Positions 1 through 7,154 of a stretch of 7,209 nt of DNA are shown here, piece by piece (within the stretch, counting starts at the first letter, position 1; each line of letters starts with the position of its first letter). Position numbers and translations under genes: made by a program. The DNA lies in assembly GCA_012511135.1 (NCBI GenBank), contig JAAZGQ010000063.1:1-7209 (forward strand), written 5' to 3'. The notes under the pieces are model-generated. The model had not been told where the DNA came from. It saw only the letters and a list, made by a program, of their open reading frames with translations, and did no database searches. The DNA comes from Bacteroidales bacterium. GTDB lineage: Bacteria > Bacteroidota > Bacteroidia > Bacteroidales > UBA1402.

Positions 1-429
1 AAATACATCGGTAAGTTTGCCACTCAGACCCACTTCTTTGGTTACGAAGGGCTTTGTACGGCTCCCTCCAACTACGATGCCGATTATTGTTATTCACTGG
101 GTTATACCGCCTCGCGCCTGATTGCCTACGGCAAAACCGGTTACATGTCTTCCGTACGCAACACCACCAAAGCGGCCAAAGACTGGATAGCCGGCGGAGT
201 GCCCATCACCATGATGATGAATATGGAGCGTCGTCACGGCGAAATGAAGCCCGTAATTCAAAAAGCCCTGGTTGATCTCAAAGGCAGGCCTTTCAAAAAT
301 TTCGTATCAAAACGTGCAGCCTGGGCTATACAGACCGATTATGTTTATCCCGGCCCCATCCAGTATTTCGGCCCAACCGAAGTCTGTGACGAGCCAAGCA
401 AGACTCTCAAACTGGAGTCTGCTAAATAA
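1..429 (+). CDS. pfp: Pyrophosphate-dependent 6-phosphofructokinase, C-terminal part (5' end outside window)
   Basis: This is the final 142 residues of a diphosphate--fructose-6-phosphate 1-phosphotransferase, which phosphorylates fructose 6-phosphate with PPi in a reversible cytoplasmic glycolytic step. Frame 1 is open from the first base to the TAA at 427-429. Family blocks seen, in fragment numbering: HFFGYEG (11-17), the SNYDADYCYSLGY stretch (23-35), GYMSSVRN (47-54), AGGVPITMMMNMERRHG (64-80) and YPGPIQYFGPTEVCD (116-130). The block order and the ending shortly after the PGPIQYFGP motif resemble the long PPi-PFK type (about 550 residues, from memory), so roughly the first 400 residues lie outside. 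The fragment has Leu18 after GYEG, where I expect Arg in most members (see findings). It converges on the minus-strand dehydrogenase gene, with 21 bases between stop codons and no strong terminator hairpin. The family call is firm; PPi rather than ATP use is inferred from the motif type, because the donor-binding N-terminal half is absent. Confidence 0.9.
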   Translation, partial: KYIGKFATQTHFFGYEGLCTAPSNYDADYCYSLGYTASRLIAYGKTGYMSSVRNTTKAAKDWIAGGVPITMMMNMERRHGEMKPVIQKALVDLKGRPFKNFVSKRAAWAIQTDYVYPGPIQYFGPTEVCDEPSKTLKLESAK

Positions 430-450
430 AGAAGCTGAAAAGAATTTAGA

Positions 451-1746
451 TTAGAGCCGGGCATCAACCAACTCGCGGGGCAAAAAGCTCTTGACGTCGT
501 AGATCAGGCCGTTCCTGTTGAGCAGGCTTTTAATGTCCAGCTTTCTGAATTCCTCGTGAGCTACTGCCAGCACCACAGCATCAAATGTTTCTTTAAGATT
601 TTCAAGGCCTTCCCTGAGCAGGGGGAGGCCGTATTCTTTTTGGAAATCGGCCGGGTCGGCATGCGGATCGTAGAGGACAATATCAGAAGTATATTCGCTG
701 AAAGTATTGTATACATCCAGCACTTTGGTATTGCGGGTATCGGGACAATTCTCCTTGAAAGTAACACCCAGTATAAGTATTCTTGCGTCTTTTACTATCA
801 GGCCTTTTTTGTTCATCAGCTGAATGACACGATTGCCTACATAGCTGCCCATACCGTCGTTCAGATGCCGGGCATCGCTCATCATCCGGGGCAGATAGCC
901 GTGAATCTGTGCCTTTTGAATCAGGTAATAAGGGTCGACGCTGATGCAATGGCCGCCCACCAGTCCGGGGCTGAAGCGGATAAAATTCCATTTGGTAGCA
1001 GCGGCGTCCAGTATTTCCCGGGTATCAAGCTGCATGGCATTGAACATACGGGCCAGTTCGTTGATAAATGCTATATTGACGTCGCGCTGCGCATTCTCAA
1101 TGATTTTGGAGGCTTCGGCTATACGTATCGAAGAGGCTTTGTGGGTGCCGTTCAATAAGACAGAGTTATACAAAGCATCTACTTTGTCAGCCGTTTCGGC
1201 AGTTGAGCCCGAAGTGACCTTAATGATCTTTTCAACACTATGTGCCCGGTCGCCGGGGTTTACTCGTTCAGGAGAATAACCGACATAGAAATCCCGGTTA
1301 AATTTTAAGCCGGAATCTCTTTCCAGTACAGGTACACAAACATCTTCGGTAACTCCCGGATAAACAGTAGATTCGTAAATAACCAGATCGCCCGGACTCA
1401 ATACAGTAGCCAGCATGCTGCTGGCCTGAATGAGCGGTTCAAGTATGGGATGATTGTTTTTGTCTATAGGGGTGGGAACCGTTACTATGTAGTGATTGCA
1501 GTTTTTGATGTCTGCCAGGTCTGAGCTGCAGTAAAAGCCTTGCCGAAATGCTTCGGCCAGAGCCTGAGCGCTCAGTTCGCCTGTAGAATCGTTGCCTTGC
1601 ATAATGGCTTCTACCCTTTGAACATTGATTTCAAAGCCGATGGTTGAGTATTTGGTCGAAAACAAACTAGCCAAAGGTAAACCGACGTAACCCAGTCCTA
1701 TTACCGCGATGCGGATATCTGAGTTATCGGGCGAATTTGTTTTCAT
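451..1746 (-). CDS. tviB: UDP-N-acetylhexosamine 6-dehydrogenase, TviB/WbpO type
   Basis: This 431-residue cytoplasmic enzyme of the UDP-glucose/GDP-mannose dehydrogenase family should oxidise C6 of a UDP-N-acetylhexosamine with two NAD+ to the uronic acid, a precursor of acidic capsule, O-antigen or exopolysaccharide. Visible motifs are the N-terminal Rossmann GLGYVGLP (17-24), VTVPTP (88-93), YESTVYPG (124-131, with Thr127), GYSPERVNPGD (156-166, with Glu160), the central helix EASKIIEN (211-218, with Lys214 and Asn218), the nucleophile block GGHCISVDPYYL (264-275, Cys267), and the second NAD/UDP domain block FKENCPDTRNTK (330-341). Length and the C-terminal DARL ending fit Salmonella TviB as I remember it. 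Substrate (UDP-GlcNAc or UDP-GalNAc) cannot be decided from motifs, so the symbol marks similarity only. The ATG at 1746 places the Rossmann motif at the usual distance from the N-terminus. It lies 42 bases after yidC with no promoter-like box between, so it is probably cotranscribed. No glycosyltransferase or epimerase gene is next to it here. Confidence 0.9.
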   Translation of the reverse strand: MKTNSPDNSDIRIAVIGLGYVGLPLASLFSTKYSTIGFEINVQRVEAIMQGNDSTGELSAQALAEAFRQGFYCSSDLADIKNCNHYIVTVPTPIDKNNHPILEPLIQASSMLATVLSPGDLVIYESTVYPGVTEDVCVPVLERDSGLKFNRDFYVGYSPERVNPGDRAHSVEKIIKVTSGSTAETADKVDALYNSVLLNGTHKASSIRIAEASKIIENAQRDVNIAFINELARMFNAMQLDTREILDAAATKWNFIRFSPGLVGGHCISVDPYYLIQKAQIHGYLPRMMSDARHLNDGMGSYVGNRVIQLMNKKGLIVKDARILILGVTFKENCPDTRNTKVLDVYNTFSEYTSDIVLYDPHADPADFQKEYGLPLLREGLENLKETFDAVVLAVAHEEFRKLDIKSLLNRNGLIYDVKSFLPRELVDARL

Positions 1747-1788
1747 GGCCGTATAGCTTAAGACTGCCTGCCGTAGGACAAGCCCAGG

Positions 1789-3660
1789 TTAACGCCTTTT
1801 TTTGGCTTGTTGCTTAATTTGCTCCCTCTGCATTCGTTGAGCCTCTTCCAGCCTTTTGGCAAAGCCCGATTTCTTGACGGGTTTACTTTTATTTTCCATC
1901 AGTTGTTTGAGCATCTTTTGTTCATCAATGCTTGCTCTGAACAAATAGGTTTGCCCTATGGTAAACAAGGTAGATACAAAATAATAGAAACTCAATCCCG
2001 CAGAATATTGGTTGAAAATAAACAGAAACATTACAGGCATCAGGTACATCATGGCTTTCATGCCGGGCATTTGAGTACCGCCACCAGTGCTGTCTCCGTT
2101 AATTTTTGTATACACAAGGTTGGTGATTGTCATCAACAGACAAAACAAACTGATGTGATTGCCAAAGAATTTGCTTATGAGCGGAATATTGGCTTCCCAG
2201 GTAATGACGGCATCGTAGGTAGAAAGATCCTGAGCCCAGAGAAAGCTTTCCTGCCTCAATTCTATAGAAGCAGGGAAAAACCAGAACATGGCAATGAGTA
2301 TAGGGAACTGCATCAGCATGGGCAGACAGCCGCCCATGGGGTTGACACCGGCTCGTTTGTAGAGCTCCATGGTGGCAGCTGAACGCTCCTGTGCCTTACT
2401 TTCGCCTGCAAGTCTGCTGTTGATTTCGTCAATCTGGGGTTTGAGCAAACGCATCTTGGCCGAAGATTTATAAGACTTAAAGGTCAGCGGTAAAATCAGG
2501 AGTTTGATACAAATAGTCATCAAAATGATGATGATACCAAAGTTGTTGATAAAACTCCCGAAGAAATTAAACATGGGAATAATCAGACCCACATTGACCC
2601 AGCGAATAATGCTGCCTCCCAGGGGAACCAGGTTATCCAGGTCTAGCTGTTCTGTTTTTTCAACGCCTCTGTCAAATTTCCTGAGTATGGAATACTTGGT
2701 GGGACCAAAATAAAAATTCAACTGAGCTTCTCTGTTACCGCGCATGTCGAAGTCTATGGCCGAACGCAGGGCATAGTTTTTGACATAGGGAGATTGATCA
2801 TTTTCTAATCTTGAGTTTAATTCGTTGGAAATAAGCCCTGTTTTGCTAAGGAGTACAGCCGCAAAGAACTGATCCTTGAAGGCGATCCAGCGCAGGCGGT
2901 TGTTGATGCTTTTAGTGTCGTCTTTGGATTCGCTCAGTTTTTCGACGTCGTCTCCCATAAATTTGTACTGCAACATGGAATAGCGTTGTTCAAATTTACG
3001 ACCTTTTTCCTGGCTGCGCATTTTGACGGCCCAATTCAGGTCGAGATTACTGATACTGGGCGAAAGCAGGTTTTCGAGGCCTTGTCCCCGGATGTCCATA
3101 GACATCAGGTAAGTGCCGTCCTGCAAACTATATACAAAGTCAAGATATTGATCCTGAGCTATAGTCAGCCTGAAAATAAATTCCTGAGGATTTTCCCCTT
3201 GCACCGGAGTGAAATAGAGGTCTTTGGTGTTGATTATTCTATTGTTGGTGCTTATCAGAGTTACATCGAACGAAGAATTGTTTTCGTCGAAAAGAATCAG
3301 GGGCAGGGAATCGTGAGTGACATAGTTCTTGAGCCTGACTGAGGCGATGCGTCCTCCTTTGGAAGATAAGCTTAATTCCATCAAATCGTTTTCGATGCTG
3401 TAAGTCTGATTTTCTCCTTCGAGAAATGCGGCAAACTGACCATAACTATCTATGAGAGAAGCATTATCGCTTTGTCTGCTTGCTTGTTTTTCTGGCTGCA
3501 CAGTTTCTGTTTGTTCCGGAGCAGTGTCAGGCGCAGAATCAATTACGCTTTCATGTTGAACGGCTTGTTGCACTTTTTGCTCTGTGGGTTTGTGGAGCAG
3601 GCTGAAACCAACAAGTATCAGTAAAATGAGTCCAAATCCAATTAAAGTATTTTTATCCAT
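1789..3660 (-). CDS. yidC: YidC/Oxa1 membrane protein insertase
   Basis: This 623-residue inner-membrane insertase folds and inserts membrane proteins, alone or with SecYEG. Domains in order: first membrane segment (about 5-22); a Q/E/T-rich linker (25-70); a large periplasmic P1 domain (about 75-345); then the conserved five-helix core. In the core, an amphipathic stretch at about 350-370 leads into TM2 (372-392); a cytoplasmic hairpin follows, with SSAKMRLLKPQ (399-409) and GVNPMGGCLPMLMQ (438-451); the remaining segments lie near 445-464, 502-519, 534-550 and 553-574. The tail (590-623) is strongly basic and probably binds ribosomes. At the position of the groove arginine (E. coli Arg366 by eye) there is Lys386, just before LLILPLT. 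The length with a P1 domain is the Gram-negative form. The ATG lies 4 bases after the pyrG stop with no Shine-Dalgarno, suggesting translational coupling. As I recall, pyrG-yidC adjacency is common in Bacteroidota. Confidence 0.97.
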   Translation of the reverse strand: MDKNTLIGFGLILLILVGFSLLHKPTEQKVQQAVQHESVIDSAPDTAPEQTETVQPEKQASRQSDNASLIDSYGQFAAFLEGENQTYSIENDLMELSLSSKGGRIASVRLKNYVTHDSLPLILFDENNSSFDVTLISTNNRIINTKDLYFTPVQGENPQEFIFRLTIAQDQYLDFVYSLQDGTYLMSMDIRGQGLENLLSPSISNLDLNWAVKMRSQEKGRKFEQRYSMLQYKFMGDDVEKLSESKDDTKSINNRLRWIAFKDQFFAAVLLSKTGLISNELNSRLENDQSPYVKNYALRSAIDFDMRGNREAQLNFYFGPTKYSILRKFDRGVEKTEQLDLDNLVPLGGSIIRWVNVGLIIPMFNFFGSFINNFGIIIILMTICIKLLILPLTFKSYKSSAKMRLLKPQIDEINSRLAGESKAQERSAATMELYKRAGVNPMGGCLPMLMQFPILIAMFWFFPASIELRQESFLWAQDLSTYDAVITWEANIPLISKFFGNHISLFCLLMTITNLVYTKINGDSTGGGTQMPGMKAMMYLMPVMFLFIFNQYSAGLSFYYFVSTLFTIGQTYLFRASIDEQKMLKQLMENKSKPVKKSGFAKRLEEAQRMQREQIKQQAKKRR

Positions 3661-3664
3661 AATA

Positions 3665-5269
3665 TTATTTAGTGGTGCAGGCCTTGATAAAGTCTACAAA
3701 CAAGGGGTTGGGATTGAGTACGGTGCTGTTGTATTCCGGATGAAATTGCGTGCCGAGATACCATTTTTTGTCACTGAGTTCAATCATTTCTACCAGTTGT
3801 GTATCCGGATTGATACCTGCACATTTCATTCCTGCGGCTATGAATCTGTCCTTGTAGTGGTTGTTGAATTCAAAGCGATGGCGGTGTCTTTCCTGAATCA
3901 GCTCTTTTTGGTATGCCCGCCAGGCGATAGAATCCGTATCGATTACGCAATCGAAATCACCCAGTCGCATGGTTCCACCCATATTGGTAACGCTTTTTTG
4001 TTCATCCATCAGGTCGATGACGTTGTCTACGGTATTGGGATTGAACTCGGTAGAGGTAGCATCTTTGATACCCAATACATTACGGGCAAATTCTATGCAC
4101 ATGCATTGCATGCCCAGGCAAATACCAAAAGTAGGCAGATTGTGTTCGCGGGCAAACTTCAGGGCGGTAATTTTACCTTCGATACCTCTGACCCCATAAC
4201 CCGGACCGATGAGTATACCATCAAGCCCTGAGAGTGTTTTTTCTACGTTACTTTCTTCTATTTTCTCGGCCGATATAAGGCGCAGATCTAAACAACGGTC
4301 GCTGTAGGCCGAAGCGTGTTTAAGCGATTCCGTAATAGAAATATAAGCGTCGGGCAGTGAAGTATATTTGCCTACCAAACCAATTCGTACTTTTTTGGTA
4401 GCACTTTTCATCTTGTTGACGAAATCTGTCCAAGGCTGTAAATCGGATTCTGTATCGGTGGGCAGGTTGAATTTTTCAAGAATAATCTTGTCGAGGTTTT
4501 CCTGGCGCACTTTAAGAGGAATCTCATAAATACTTGGCAAATCAATACATTCGATAACTGCTTTTTCTTCGACATTGCAGAATAGGGCTACTTTTTTGCG
4601 TATGCCCGCATTCAGGGGATGTTCTGTGCGCAGTACCAGAATGTCCGGTTGTACTCCTAATTCAAGCAATTGTTTGACGGAATGTTGTACAGGTTTTGTT
4701 TTGAGCTCCTTGGCTGCTGCCAGATAGGGAACATAAGCCAGGTGTATGCACATGCAGTGGCTGCTGCCCAATTCCCATCTTAGCTGACGCATGCTTTCAA
4801 TAAAAGGTAAAGATTCAATGTCGCCAACCGTTCCGCCTATTTCTGTAATGATAAAATCGTATTGTCCTTTGAGGCTAAGTTGTCTCATGGAACGTTTGAT
4901 TTCGTCGGTGATATGAGGAACGACTTGTACGGTTTTACCCAGAAAATCGCCTCTTCTTTCTTTGTTTATGACACTTTGATAAATGCGCCCGGTAGTAATG
5001 TTGTTGGCGCGGGTGGTTTTGATGTTGAGGAAACGCTCGTAATGACCCAGGTCAAGATCGGCCTCGTGGCCGTCGCAGGTTACATAGCATTCTCCGTGTT
5101 CAAGCGGGTTTAGGGTGCCCGGGTCAATATTAATATAAGGGTCAAATTTTTGGATAGTTACTCTGTAGCCGCGTGCTTGCAGAAGTTTACCCATAGATGC
5201 AGACAAGGTGCCTTTTCCTAAAGAAGAAACCACACCTCCGGTGACGAAAATAAATTTGGTATTTTTCAC
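3665..5269 (-). CDS. pyrG: CTP synthase (glutamine hydrolysing), GTG start
   Basis: This 534-residue cytoplasmic enzyme makes CTP from UTP, ATP and glutamine, the last step of de novo CTP synthesis. The synthetase domain (about 1-270) shows the P-loop-like GGVVSSLGKG (11-20), KFDPYINIDPG (41-51), the DLDLGHYERF block (71-80; Asp73 as the likely Mg2+ ligand), and EIGGTVGDIES (143-153; Glu143 as the second ligand). The class I glutamine amidotransferase domain (about 295-534) shows the nucleophile elbow FGICLGMQ (381-388, Cys384), RHRHRFEFNN (461-470) and QFHPE (508-512, His510 and Glu512), so the catalytic triad is complete. The first codon is GTG at 5267-5269. Reading upstream in frame meets a TAA at 5284-5282 with no ATG between, and the next in-frame Met is residue 26, inside the nucleotide-binding fold. 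GTG is therefore the best start, and it gives the usual distance to the P-loop. It is the first gene of the minus-strand cluster, preceded by a Bacteroidota-type promoter box. Confidence 0.98.
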   Translation of the reverse strand: MKNTKFIFVTGGVVSSLGKGTLSASMGKLLQARGYRVTIQKFDPYINIDPGTLNPLEHGECYVTCDGHEADLDLGHYERFLNIKTTRANNITTGRIYQSVINKERRGDFLGKTVQVVPHITDEIKRSMRQLSLKGQYDFIITEIGGTVGDIESLPFIESMRQLRWELGSSHCMCIHLAYVPYLAAAKELKTKPVQHSVKQLLELGVQPDILVLRTEHPLNAGIRKKVALFCNVEEKAVIECIDLPSIYEIPLKVRQENLDKIILEKFNLPTDTESDLQPWTDFVNKMKSATKKVRIGLVGKYTSLPDAYISITESLKHASAYSDRCLDLRLISAEKIEESNVEKTLSGLDGILIGPGYGVRGIEGKITALKFAREHNLPTFGICLGMQCMCIEFARNVLGIKDATSTEFNPNTVDNVIDLMDEQKSVTNMGGTMRLGDFDCVIDTDSIAWRAYQKELIQERHRHRFEFNNHYKDRFIAAGMKCAGINPDTQLVEMIELSDKKWYLGTQFHPEYNSTVLNPNPLFVDFIKACTTK

Positions 5270-5326
5270 AATTACAAGAAGTTATATTAACTAAACGTTC
5301 TCCGTTACTAAAAAAATCTAAAACCG

Positions 5327-5334
5327 CAAAAGTA
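5327..5334 (-). promoter_or_regulatory. Bacteroidota-type promoter -7 box for pyrG-yidC-tviB
   Basis: Read on the minus strand, 5334 to 5327 is TACTTTTG followed by CGG, an exact match to the Bacteroidota -7 consensus TAnnTTTG. An imperfect -33 element (TTTC instead of TTTG) lies at 5356-5353 with an 18-base spacer. Transcription would begin near 5318-5322, giving a leader of about 50 bases before the GTG at 5269. The position just upstream of the first gene of the cluster supports it. The exact start site is inferred. Confidence 0.65.
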
Positions 5335-5360
5335 CGAAAAAAGTTTTGAAAAGAAAGTCT

Positions 5361-5368
5361 TACTTTCG
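5361..5368 (+). promoter_or_regulatory. Probable -7 box for the DUF3078 gene
   Basis: TACTTTCG, followed by CAG, matches TAnnTTTG at all but one constrained base and ends 16 bases before the ATG at 5385, so the leader would be very short (about 10 bases). A TTTG at 5345-5348 is only 12 bases upstream, too close for a normal -33 element, and no TTTG sits at the usual 19-21 base spacing. The call rests on the -7 box and its position only. Confidence 0.45.
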
Positions 5369-5384
5369 CAGAAAATATCAAAGT

Positions 5385-7136
5385 ATGCTAAATAGGATTA
5401 TTGGTGGATTTGTATTGCTTTTTGTTCTGCAAAACTTGCCAATGAATGCCCAAGAAAATATCATACCCGGATATTCATTGTTTTTGAATACCATTCCGAA
5501 TCTTGATAACAACCGGCAGCTAGCTCAGGAAAATGATTCTCTTCAGCTTGAACCGGCAGCTGATGTTGAAACTGAAATTTCACCCGAACGTGCCTTACTG
5601 GACAGTTTGTCTGTCATTATAAGAACAAGCCTGGGGCTGGAATCCGGCACCGGTAACGATAAATTGAATTATGCTTCCGACAGCCTGAAGATAGTCCATG
5701 CCACCGACAGCCTGAGAAGGCTGTATTCCGGTGACAGTCTTAAATTGATTAATGCATTGGACAGTCTTCGTTCGATCATAACTTCTGACAGCCTGCATAC
5801 AGCAGCAAACGACTCGTTGAATCTGCAAAATCCGGACAGCCTGTCGGCAAAAACGCGGAGCGATGAAGATCTTCGACCCAAAGAACCTGAACTTTCGGCC
5901 TTACACCGTTATATAAGGGATTACGATGTTTTTAAAGATCGTGTCTATCCCAGACCGCCCATAGAAATTCCCGAAGACACGGTTTTGGATTACCCCAAAA
6001 TGAGTCCCTTGTTTATGCCTCTGGTATTCAATGCCCGAAAAAGAGATTTAAAGCTGGAATGGCGAGAAGAAAACAAGCACGCAATTCCTGACAGCTGGCT
6101 CAAAACCCAGCAATTGGGACAAAGCAAGGGCTTACCTTACGTCAGACGAATGGCCAGGCAAATTATGCTTGCCTTCGAGGTGGAGCAACTCGACAAAATT
6201 CGCTACCTGGAATCGGATTTGCCTGAACCCGAAAGACTGGAGGTGCCATTGGAACCCAGCAAGCCTATAGAATGGATTTCCCCGCAGAGAGTTCGTCCTC
6301 AAAACGTTGAAAGTCCTCCTTCGGCCCCTGTGCGTTATACACATTGGTATTTAAAGGGGCGTTTGACCAATCAGTTGACTCAGACCTATGTTTCTCCAAA
6401 CTGGTCCAGCGGCGGTGTCAGCAATATGTCCACTTTGTCGGCTTTTTACTGGGTGGCCAAATACGACAACAAAAAGGGGATACAGTTCGATAACTTTATC
6501 GATATAAAGTTAGGCTTTAACACAGTGTCCAACGACAGTCTGCGCAAGGTGAACATTAGCAACGATCAATTTCAGGCATCAAGCAAACTGGGTATAAAAG
6601 CTGTTCAGAATTTCTATTATTCAGCCTCGGTAGACATAACTACTCAATTTCTAACTAATTACAAAACGAATTCCTACGACAAAAAGGCCGCTTTTTTATC
6701 TCCGGCTAAACTTTATGTAGGTTTGGGTATGGACTATAAGATAAAAAACAAAGAAAAAGGCTATTCTTTTTCTGCTTTACTGACCCCTTTTACTTATCGT
6801 TTGAATTATTTGCAGAACATAACGGACTTCAATCCTAAAGCTTTCGGTATTGAAGAAGGGAAACACTTTGGCCAGGACATGGGTTTCAAGATTGCCACAT
6901 CCATTGACATGCAAATAACGGAATTCATTAGTTGGAACTCCTATTTTTACCTTTATTCGGACTTTAACTACATAGATTCTGAATGGAAAAATACCTTCAA
7001 CTTTAATGTGAATCATTATCTTTCTACTCAGTTGTTTATTCACATGGAAATGAACACAAAAAATGAAAGACCAGAAGGTGAGAAACTCATACAGTTCAAA
7101 GAATTCCTAAGCTTCGGTTTGGTCTATTACTGGTAA
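5385..7136 (+). CDS. Secreted DUF3078-family protein, probable outer-membrane beta-barrel, with D-S-L repeat linker
   Basis: The function is unknown. The 583-residue product starts with a clear signal peptide: hydrophobic core IIGGFVLLFVLQ (5-16) and a likely cut after NA (21-22, before QEN). Next come an acidic linker (about 45-90), a D-S-L repeat tract (99-153), a proline-rich and charged middle region with no recognised motif (about 165-317), and a C-terminal domain (about 318-583). That domain starts HWYLKGRLTNQLTQTYV, continues with NWSSGGVSNMS and alternating polar and aromatic strands, and ends in VYYW. The layout fits the Bacteroidota DUF3078 family, thought to be outer-membrane beta-barrel proteins; a terminal aromatic residue is typical of barrels folded by BamA. 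I chose the ATG at 5385 because it gives a textbook signal peptide. The in-frame TTG at 5346 would add 13 mostly basic and polar residues and lies upstream of the promoter box. The gene is divergent from pyrG. The family call comes from remembered motifs and is good but not certain. Confidence 0.85.
   Translation: MLNRIIGGFVLLFVLQNLPMNAQENIIPGYSLFLNTIPNLDNNRQLAQENDSLQLEPAADVETEISPERALLDSLSVIIRTSLGLESGTGNDKLNYASDSLKIVHATDSLRRLYSGDSLKLINALDSLRSIITSDSLHTAANDSLNLQNPDSLSAKTRSDEDLRPKEPELSALHRYIRDYDVFKDRVYPRPPIEIPEDTVLDYPKMSPLFMPLVFNARKRDLKLEWREENKHAIPDSWLKTQQLGQSKGLPYVRRMARQIMLAFEVEQLDKIRYLESDLPEPERLEVPLEPSKPIEWISPQRVRPQNVESPPSAPVRYTHWYLKGRLTNQLTQTYVSPNWSSGGVSNMSTLSAFYWVAKYDNKKGIQFDNFIDIKLGFNTVSNDSLRKVNISNDQFQASSKLGIKAVQNFYYSASVDITTQFLTNYKTNSYDKKAAFLSPAKLYVGLGMDYKIKNKEKGYSFSALLTPFTYRLNYLQNITDFNPKAFGIEEGKHFGQDMGFKIATSIDMQITEFISWNSYFYLYSDFNYIDSEWKNTFNFNVNHYLSTQLFIHMEMNTKNERPEGEKLIQFKEFLSFGLVYYW
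5679..5843 (+). repeat. In-frame Asp-Ser-Leu repeat, 27-base then 24-base period
   Basis: Seven codon triplets for D-S-L begin at 5679, 5706, 5733, 5760, 5787, 5811 and 5835. The first four intervals are exactly 27 bases (nine residues) and the last two are 24 (eight residues). Most copies read GACAGCCTG or GACAGTCTT and one reads GACTCGTTG, while the residues between vary, so these are old, diverged protein repeats and not a recent DNA duplication. Further D-S-L triplets at residues 51 and 73 and a D-K-L at 92 may be outlying copies. The tract links the signal peptide region to the C-terminal domain. Confidence 0.85.
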
Positions 7137-7138
7137 TT

Positions 7139-7154
7139 TTGAATATAAATTCAA
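7139..7154 (+). terminator. Weak hairpin after the DUF3078 gene, possible terminator
   Basis: TTGAAT (7139-7144) and ATTCAA (7149-7154) form a perfect 6-bp stem around a 4-base loop, starting two bases after the TAA at 7134-7136. Only a short GTTT follows and the stem is AT-rich, so it would be a weak intrinsic terminator at best. Its position right after the stop codon is the main support. Confidence 0.3.

Noticed and set aside
422..449. Inverted repeat CTAAAT / ATTTAG spanning the gap between the two convergent genes
   Set aside because: Six AT pairs with one GC, a 16-base loop and no T-tract on either strand; too weak to call a bidirectional terminator.
556..1158. 200-codon plus-strand open frame opposite the dehydrogenase gene
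   Set aside because: It lies fully antisense to a gene with all family motifs intact, and its translation resembles no family I recognise; it is a shadow frame.
1807..2382. 191-codon plus-strand open frame opposite yidC
   Set aside because: Antisense to the conserved YidC core, with no promoter or recognisable motif; shadow frame.
3584..4231. 215-codon plus-strand open frame across the pyrG-yidC junction
   Set aside because: It runs antisense to two firmly identified genes and has no family features.
5295..5307. Small AACG...CGTT stem in the pyrG leader, looked at as a possible attenuator
   Set aside because: Only four base pairs, no competing structure and no T-run after it in the right direction.
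5291..5322. Three CTAAA copies (5291, 5308, 5318) in the pyrG leader
   Set aside because: Short, irregularly spaced (17 and 10 bases) and expected by chance in AT-rich DNA.
5346..5384. TTG-started 13-residue extension of the DUF3078 protein
   Set aside because: It would precede the promoter-like box and add charged residues before a complete signal peptide; the ATG at 5385 is better.
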